From Aphrophora alni (lineage: Eukaryota; Arthropoda; Insecta; Hemiptera; Aphrophoridae): DNA of 64,000 nucleotides. The notes under the pieces were generated by a model. It saw nothing but the letters and a program-made list of their open reading frames with translations. It was not told the DNA's origin and ran no database searches. Below are positions 57,430 to 64,000 of this stretch, piece after piece. Made by a program: the position numbers and the translations under genes. Within the stretch, counting starts at the first letter, position 1, and the number at the start of each line of letters is the position of its first letter. The stretch lies in NCBI GenBank assembly GCA_963513935.1, contig OY740774.1, forward strand, positions 87,252,385 to 87,316,384, in the 5' to 3' direction.

Positions 57430-57783
57430 ATTCTATTGTTTAGTAAGATCTCGTTTCATGTTGTGCTGTAGGATATTTAAATGCGTCTTCGCTTAATCAC
57501 TACGACATATGCCTAGTTACGAGCGCAATAACTGATTATAAAGTGACAAAACACATGATATTAAGGATGTAGAATGCAATCCTGTTTCAATTCTCTGTAA
57601 AATAAAATAGGTAACGTCCCAAAGGTCATTATTAGTTCGTTATTTTGGTAGCCCTGTCATACATTCTCGTGTCGTTTAATAGTGTTTGTTTACATTTAAA
57701 ACGATTTACTAATATAGAATAATAATATTTACTAGAATACAGATAATGGGATAAAATTCTGTAAATCTCGCTGCTAATTATTA
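57430..57783 (+). repeat. Composite repeat block B, copy
   Basis: 57,475-57,590 aligns with 1,825-1,945 and 57,660-57,782 with 2,010-2,105 (TAAATCTCGCTGCTAATTA against TAAATCTCGTTGCTAATTA). The MITE at 57,784 begins right at the end of this match, so it appears to have inserted into this copy. Confidence 0.6.
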
Positions 57784-58072
57784 TACAATAATATTTCAAG
57801 TGAAAAATATACGACCTAGACTTAGATCAATAAATACATGCGTAAGGGCTGAAAAATGAGTAAAAATTAATTTCAATGTCGCATATGCGAGGTAATTAAT
57901 TTGGAAACTCAAAACTGCAGCAACTAAACGTAAAGTCAAGTGAGAAGTTTGCGCACTGTGCTGGGAAGCGACTAGGATAGCCCAGTTGGTAGAGCATTGG
58001 TGCGTAAAGACAAAGGTTCTGGTTTCGATTCCCAGTCTATGTCGTATATTTTTCACTTGAAATATTATTGTA
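57784..58072. mobile_element. TA-flanked MITE containing a tRNA-like sequence
   Basis: The 39-bp left TIR (57,784-57,822) and right TIR (58,034-58,072) are complementary with one mismatch, starting TACAATAATATTTCAAGTG. TA flanks each end, the Tc1/mariner signature. The right half includes a tRNA-like segment whose T-arm abuts the TIR. The minus-strand frame across the element (57,796-58,056) starts and ends within the TIRs and is incidental. High TIR identity suggests recent activity. Confidence 0.85.
57970..58042 (+). tRNA. tRNA-like sequence / pol III promoter inside the MITE
   Basis: The A box TAGCCCAGTTGG (57,978-57,989) matches TRGCNNAGYNGG. The B box GGTTTCGATTCC (58,021-58,032) has one mismatch or an inserted T. 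The 31-base spacing is normal. The D arm (GCCC...GAGC) and T arm (CTGG...CCAG) can form; the anticodon arm and acceptor stem are degraded, so it is not a functional tRNA. A GTA triplet falls in anticodon position, but isotype is not reliable. It is probably a captured tRNA or SINE head. Confidence 0.6.
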
Positions 58073-59484
58073 TATTCAATACTTGCTAGTAAAAACGTAT
58101 AAGTAGAAAAATCAAATAATTAAAAAATGCTAATTATTATTATAAGACTAGTAAAATAGTCGTACTTTAGTCGTCCCTAAAACTTTTCTTTCATTAGAGT
58201 CTAGAACCGAAACTATTTCAAATCCACAACTAGACACTTTTCTCACAAGTCACAAGTATCGATAAAATAGTACCGGTATCGAATGAAGGGTAGTCAATCT
58301 TTTGGAGTGAGTTCCTTACATAAAATAAAGATTAAAAAAGTACTTATAAACTTGTGTCCTAAACCGCTTTGTTTCAAACAATCCGCCATTTTGTATTTTA
58401 AAAAACCAAGTTTTGGAACTAGGTAAGATATTGAGTTCAGATTATGCACATATTTTTTTATGTAATGTTTTCAAAGTGTGCAAAACATAAAGACTGTATT
58501 TGTATTATTTTCGAAATGGAGGTCATTTAAAATTTGTATTGTTGAATATCTTGAAAAACTATTAATTTTACAAAATAATTAAAGTGACAGATACGTTTCT
58601 TCTTTTAACTACGAATCAATTTTTTTGTCTATAATTCAAATTCAATACAAAATTTACAACCATAATTCCGTTCCTATACTATTATATTTTACAACCCGGG
58701 TAAACGTCATGACTTATAGAAACAATTTCAACGTACGTCAGACACAATGTGTTGCCAAGATTAAAACGAATCGATACATTGTTTAAATTTGAAAAAAAAT
58801 TAAATACCACCATTTTAAGTTGTAGATACAGATGAGGTGAGAGAAACATACTCAATCTCTAGAGGCTCAATCACAGGCTTTGATGTTGCGTTACACAAAT
58901 TACCGACACGATTAAGTTAAGTGAAAACTTCATTTAATTATGAACCTGTGTAACAACCTCCAAATTACTGACATAAAGCGTACCTAATTACAAACCTACA
59001 TTTCAACAGGTTTTGTGGACAATTTACCGATAATAAGGCGTGGATAAAAAACCTCTTGCTTATCAACATCTGATAATTATTTTTAAATATTAAAAACAAT
59101 TTTTTTTTTAATATTAAAAATAAAATTTGAAGATAGAATAAATTATTAGGTAATCTGATAATAATGTACTATCATTTTTCTTTCAGTTATAAAAAGTAAA
59201 TATAAAATTATTTACTTTTTGTTATTAGTCTACTATTGTTAATAAAACTCAATTCATACTTAAAAAAGCATGCGACGTAATTTTTTTTAAGAAAAGAGTG
59301 TTTCAAATAAAAATTTCTTATTATTATTATTATTATTTATGATATACAAATTACATGAAAATCAATAACAATTGAAATTAAACTTATTATCCACTTACAT
59401 TCATAAATTAAATTAAAGTTTTAGTTTTTCACATTATGCACGGACACAGCAAAATGTAAGTAAAAGTGCAAGATAGATTCTTAA
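58073..59484. other. Intergenic, AT-rich
   Basis: A patch at 58,410-58,500 (AACTAGGTAAGATATTGAG) resembles the interior of the MITE at 62,447 (GAAGTAGGTGAGATATTGAG at 62,590), so a decayed relative may lie here. Nothing else. Confidence 0.35.
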
Positions 59485-59550
59485 CTTACAGTTTTGATTT
59501 TTAACACACAAATGATGGCAAATGTCCGAAAAATGTATAATAATAAAATG
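59485..59550 (+). repeat. PLE 3' tail fragment
   Basis: GTTTTGATTTTTAACACACA, AATGATGGCAAATGTCCG and AAAAATGTATAATAATAAAA repeat the tail found at 22,030-22,090 (reverse). A degraded relative of the neighbouring hammerhead region (GATAGATTCTTAACTTAC) precedes it. Confidence 0.6.
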
Positions 59551-59689
59551 TACTATAAAGAGCCCCTTCACAGAGTAGTAGCGTTTCAGAATGCAACTCG
59601 CATAAACCAATAGACCGTATCAACCATAACGAGTTTAAAGAAAATCATATTAAAAAGAGATAAAATACACAAAAGAAATAAATACCCCA

Positions 59690-59815
59690 AAGTCCTCAAG
59701 TACGAGATAAAAGAGATCAATAGTTGTGAAAGAGATGAAGGAGAGTGATATACCCCAAGACTAGATGAAAAGAGATGTAGATCTCTCGGAATTCCCACCT
59801 CACATAGTAAGCATC
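59690..59815 (+). repeat. Family A repeat, diverged
   Basis: CCCCAAAGTCCTCAAGTACG, AAAGAGATCAATAGTTGTGA, TACCCCAAGACTAGATGAAA and AGATGTAGATCTCTCGG follow the family order; the end TCACATAGTAAGC is degraded. Confidence 0.6.
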
Positions 59816-60349
59816 TGAGGGGTATTTTCATTATTTAATACGTATCGGATAAGCCAGATTATTATGAATTGTGGTGGATGTACTCCAAACAAAAATTGTA
59901 GGAAAACCTGATTTATATTATTCACTTTACACTCAGCAAACAAATAATTAACCGTGGTAAGCAAAGAAGAAATGCAAAATAGCATACTGTTTATAATTTT
60001 CGTACGTGACTGTTGTTGACCACTGTTCAAACAGAATGTCCAACTTAAACGTTTTCTGTATTGTTGCAAAGTAGCTTCATTTTATCACTTGCACGTAGAG
60101 CTAACATTATTATTACTTCCTAGCATAAGTAGAATAACTACACAAGGTTTACTACTAACAACATTTTCAACAAATATTGAGGATTTTAAATTAAATCATA
60201 TATTTCAAAATATAAAGATTTGTGAACATATAAACATTCTGAAATTTACTTTATGTAAAGTTGTACCCTGAGAAGCTCAATTTTATCATTTTGACAATTT
60301 TAAGCTAAACTTTTTTTGTGTGTGAATTACCACTGTTTGAATTAATTAT

Positions 60350-60585
60350 GTTTATATAGACAATAATAACACTAATACAAAAATAAAATTTACAAAATTT
60401 GTGTTTCCTATGGAATTGGATTCTGGTCAACCGCGTTAACTTTAATTCCACTTTATTCAAAGTGGGCCCGCCTCCACTTTAACAGAGGTCGGAAATAAAT
60501 CAAAATCTTTTGTCCTTAGTGAGATTCAAACATATGACATTTGTCCCTAATTTTATCAGTGAAACGATTACCTAAACCGCTAGTC
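60350..60585 (-). mobile_element. tRNA-derived SINE (degraded)
   Basis: On the minus strand a tRNA-like head starts near 60,584: A-box-like TAGCGGTTTAGG (60,571-60,582) and B-box-like TGTTTGAATCTC (60,521-60,532), 38 bases apart, both weakened by C-to-T type changes. The body continues through GGAGGCGGGCCCACTTTGAA to about 60,350. The body part recurs at 61,500-61,612 without the head and is related to the distal block of family C (49,368; 50,501). The isotype cannot be assigned. Confidence 0.55.
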
Positions 60586-60603
60586 TTCCACAACACTAAA
60601 GAA

Positions 60604-60620
60604 TAGGTTAGGTTAGGTTA
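60604..60620 (+). repeat. Interstitial TTAGG-type telomeric repeat
   Basis: AGGTTAGGTTAGGTTA, just over three insect telomere units, next to the SINE's tRNA-like end. Confidence 0.6.
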
Positions 60621-61499
60621 ATCAATAGAATACTGAATAGATTTCCTAACCAATTAAATATTTAATATTTAAAATAAATAATAAAATATTTGATTTAATA
60701 TTTAAATATTAAAACCAAATAAATATCTAACCATTAGATATTACATTTAATTAGTTTTAATGGTAAACCATAATAAATGATTTCATACAACTTTTTTTTA
60801 TTATTCTAAATTATTTTTTAAGAGTTCAAATATTTCTTTTTTCTACGAAAATAGAACAGTATTGTTCTACTATTTTATATGTAACGTAGACTGCTATTCA
60901 AGGCTTAAATGAACCACCTCAATAGTTATAAATGACGCCTATTTATTTTTCAACCCGCCTAATACATAACTCATACCAGCAATAGCGAATTTTTATGCTT
61001 TCTTGTTTTCACAATAATTTACTCTTTACGATATTCTGAGTGTAATATACTTCTTTAATTAAATGTGTGACATTTTGTGGCATGGAAGTAAAACCATTTA
61101 TTGCCTACAAAGACCTTGAAGGATATGGCTATAACTTACAATATATCTTGACTTTTTTCTTCGTAAATTTGATTTTATTGTTAGCATTAATCTCTGTTAC
61201 TGTCAAACCAACATTATTACGCCTAAACGGAATGTATGGTATAAACTAATATAAGCTTAGTTGTTAAATTTATTGTAACGTACAAAAATTATAACAAATC
61301 TAAATGAATTACACCAAATAAAAACGTAGTTTTAAGAGATTTATAACCTTATATTTCGAACTGCGTATAAAAGAAACCAGCATTAAAAGAAAATTGTTAT
61401 TTACGTTTTTACAATGTTTAACTTCAATAATATTAATATTGATTTGGATTTCAACTGAATACAACACAAAAAAATACCCAATAAAAATTTTTTACTAAA
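60621..61499. other. Intergenic, AT-rich
   Basis: The stretch 60,650-60,720 is almost pure A/T with palindromic TAATATTTAAAAT words. The frame at 61,067-61,249 is unsupported. Confidence 0.4.
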
Positions 61500-61615
61500 G
61501 TTAACATTAATTTTAAATTAAAATTTGCAAATTGAGTGTTTCCTATATCCCAACATCCCTTTCCCACATCCCAACAACCGGTTATTTACACTGGGCTTTC
61601 TCCCCACCTTATGTC
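61500..61615 (-). repeat. SINE-body fragment
   Basis: AAATTGAGTGTTTCCTATAT and GTTATTTACACTGGGC match 60,398-60,470 (AAATTTGTGTTTCCTATGGA, TTTATTCAAAGTGGGC). Confidence 0.45.
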
Positions 61616-61984
61616 AGGTTGGACTAAAAACGTAATTTATTGTTTGTTGTCTACAACAACCAAGATTAGAATAAACCAAAATAAGGTACTTAGAATTGTA
61701 CCAAAATTGAAAATGTTTTCGGTAACTTGTGTTTTAACGCAATTTAAATATTTTATGTTTAAAAATTGCAGGTTAACAAATAAAGATTTCATTTTATCAA
61801 TCTTTAGAATTAGTTCTAATATTGCGTGAAATTTTGACTAACTCTATACATCTAGAATCTATAGTATACTTATATATTTATTTTAGGAAATATGGTGAGT
61901 AATATGATTGGCTTAAGACTAAAGGTATATTTGAGGGAAATTGTCATAAAATCTTTCAATTTATATTCTGTATTTTTCTTCTTT

Positions 61985-62025
61985 TTAAAGGCGAAAATCT
62001 TTCAATCATCATCGCCTTAATTTAT
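61985..62025 (+). repeat. Family A hairpin end, isolated
   Basis: AAAGGCGAAAATCTTTCAAT then CATCATCGCCTTA is the hairpin end of family A without the body. Confidence 0.65.
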
Positions 62026-62446
62026 TTTGCAATAAAAGTAATTCTAAAACAATATTTAAAATGACTACTTACCAAATTTCATAAAATCTGAAGTACAGCT
62101 TTTATAAAGATCAATCTTTTTTTATGTGGGAAAGTGGTACAAATATTGCAAAAATTACCAAACTTGAATAAACTTATAAAAACCAAAATATTTTCCTTAA
62201 AATGTCCTTACATTTTACCAAGTTTGATTAATATATTTATAAAACTTCGTCCACACGAGATCTCTTTTGACTTGTAAGTTGTGTTAAAAGTTACAAATGA
62301 AGACTTTAGTAGACTTGAAAGAAGAGTTTTAAAAACTTGAAACTCATGAAAGTCGGCAGAACTTAAATAGAAAAGGAGGGGGAAAGTAATTAACTGACAA
62401 GATACTATCTAAACCTTCAATTATTATTTAGTCTTTCGTTCTAATA
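62026..62446. other. Intergenic, AT-rich
   Basis: A weak family J-like phrase (TTACCAAATTTCATAAAATC) at 62,068. Nothing else. Confidence 0.35.
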
Positions 62447-62957
62447 TACAGGGTGATTCAAAATTGAACGACAATATTTCGTGAACCTATTCTATAGTGA
62501 AAATAAAATCTGAAAATGTTTGTTTTTCATCTATTGGTTATTTTGTGTGTTTATTTTTATTATTACTTTTTTAAAGCATTGTATCTTTGGAAGTAGGTGA
62601 GATATTGAGTAAAGATTTGATAAAAGCATTATTACATTTTTACAATATTAACAATTATCATAATACCAAATTGTTTTGGTTTAGGTTAATTTTGAGTGTT
62701 GGAGACAATTATCAAGAATTAAAGTTTTTAGTTTTTTGTCGCTAAGTCGGTTATCCTTTAATTTATAGAAAAATAAAAACTTAAATTTTATTTCGTGAAA
62801 AGAGAAAAATCTTGTTTTTCTTGAAAATATTTTGTAATGGCAATGATGGATTATACATTTTAAACATAAGCCATTTTAAAAATATACATTTTCTATATAA
62901 TTTTTAGCTCTAAATAAACTCCCGAAATATGTCTATGCAATTTTGAACCACTCTGTA
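62447..62957. mobile_element. Mariner-type MITE with TACAGGGTG termini
   Basis: The left end TACAGGGTGATTCAAAATTG and the right end CAATTTTGAACCACTCTGTA are inverted repeats, continuing imperfectly for about 45 bases (GACAATATTTCG against CGAAATATGTC). TA flanks both ends. The 511-bp interior has no frame. The termini resemble those at 44,515, 4,417 and the end of the transposase pseudogene at 12,480. Confidence 0.85.
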
Positions 62958-63929
62958 TAAAGCGATGAAAATTAATAACCATATTTAGATTTTATAACTA
63001 ATAAACTAATAAAATGAAAAGTAGCGTAAGGCGATGTGATTACCACAGTTTTGAAAATTAAAAAAATAAATCAAAAAAATTAAAGAAGTTGATGGTTGGG
63101 TGGCATCTTGGTAATTATTACTCAACCACAGCATACAATCTAATACTAGAAGTTCATCTAAATATAATTCCTAAAAGTTGATTTATTGGCACTGCGAAAA
63201 ATAATGTAGCCTAAATACGCACGAAACTTTTGTACATAATACAATTTTTTTTATCTGTTATTTAGTTACATTTACTGGCCAAACGGTAATTAATTTATGA
63301 ACAGTAATCGTATTTCAGATTAATGTCTATTATTAAGATTTTTGTTTTATGTAAATCGTTCACAAAATTTTAAGAAATTCTGAATCTACGGCTTTGAATG
63401 TTTTACGGCTTTTTTATCAGCTACTCCAAATCATAATAATTCTGCCAAGGGAGGAGATCACTACTATAGGTAGAGGAAATGGATGTTGTAAACGTTCTAC
63501 GTTTTAACAATTTTTTTTAACTCGTTCTATCTTCCACATATTATCTTACAAGTTTCTACCATAGTGAGAGAGAGAGAGAAAAAACTATTCAACTGTTTTC
63601 AACAAACCAATGTTGCTGTACATACAGGTGCAATCTGTAGACTCGTTTTTTGGCACTGATACAATGGATTTTTTGGGCTCTTGTTTATTAAGAAGTGAAA
63701 GGCAATAAGTAAATTCTTATACAACTTAATACATCTATTAACATTTAACGAGATATTCATGTATCCTTATAAATTTTATTTTGAAAACAAACCTAAAGAT
63801 TTAGTTGAAATTTTTGATTCTACCATTTTCGAGTGCGGATGTAAGAAAACAATTTATCTAGGTCTCGAATTTGGAAAATTTTAGGTTAATAACCATATTG
63901 TTAAATAATTAAAAACCTCTTAGACTGAG
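62958..63929. other. Intergenic, AT-rich; (GA)n microsatellite
   Basis: A (GA) run of about seven units lies at 63,565-63,580. No other feature. Confidence 0.45.
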
Positions 63930-64000
63930 TATAGTCAGGTGTGGTTAACCTGCAGAACTCAGCTGTATCTATACCTTTCTGAATGTATTCTTGGAGTAGA
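63930..64000 (-). repeat. Family A-like repeat, cut by the window edge
   Basis: GCAGAACTCAGCTGTATCTA, TACCTTTCTGAATGTATTCT and TGGAGTAG follow the order of the reverse copies at 22,915 and 47,725, though diverged. Confidence 0.45.

Noticed and set aside
57796..58056. 86-codon minus-strand frame
   Set aside because: It begins and ends within the TIRs of the MITE and crosses the tRNA-like sequence antisense.
59800..60069. 89-codon minus-strand frame
   Set aside because: Composition is AT-driven, its end overlaps a family A copy, and no motif is visible.

Overview
This window looks like AT-rich, gene-poor nuclear DNA from an insect. The signs are: no operons or bacterial-style genes; many dispersed repeats in both orientations; short interstitial runs of the insect telomere unit TTAGG (for example near 34,105, 39,923 and 60,605); an arthropod-type core promoter (TATA box plus TCAGTT initiator at 6,017-6,053); and decayed arthropod-type transposons. 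The insect order is not determined. I see no complete host protein-coding gene. Nearly every open frame is short, and the recognisable ones are broken transposon pieces.

Layout. 0-8 kb: old dispersed repeats, a 787-bp foldback element (2,918-3,704), and a promoter-like block at 5.72-6.37 kb with a hammerhead-type RNA motif just downstream of the predicted start site. 8-18 kb: sparse DNA with a dead Tc1/mariner transposase at 12.5-12.9 kb. 17.8-18.9 kb: a GC-rich inverted-repeat element, then a LINE fragment with an RNase-H-like tail. 22-23 kb: the C-terminal end of a Penelope-like element (PLE) followed by its own hammerhead-type motif. 26.8 and 30.8 kb: two weak candidate exons. 27.3-28.2 kb: a composite repeat, found again inverted and expanded at 44.3-47.1 kb. 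35.9-39.0 kb: a TIR element with a 7-bp target duplication, a second dead transposase, and a hAT-type non-autonomous element with an 8-bp target duplication. 39.7-43.9 kb: a cluster of hammerhead-like motifs, a PLE GIY-YIG endonuclease piece and a 90-bp-arm foldback. 44.5-45.1 kb: a foldback element nested in a mariner-type MITE. 51.2-51.95 kb: a tandem array. 57.8-58.1 kb: a TA-flanked MITE holding a tRNA-like pol III promoter. 60.4-60.6 kb: a tRNA-derived SINE. 62.4-63.0 kb: a mariner-type MITE.

A dispersed repeat called family A here, with a hairpin at each end, occurs about 15 times. The most interesting theme is a recurrent RNA-like motif: CUGANGA-like core, one extra base, stem II, GAAA, short stem III, UC. 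It is bracketed by stem I arms that differ in sequence between loci but stay complementary. Five loci keep the full topology (6,077; 22,092 minus; 41,469; 43,306; 52,901) and several others are partial. Two lie beside PLE protein remnants, which fits the known association of hammerhead ribozymes with PLEs, but the extra base before stem II is shared by all copies and is unusual.
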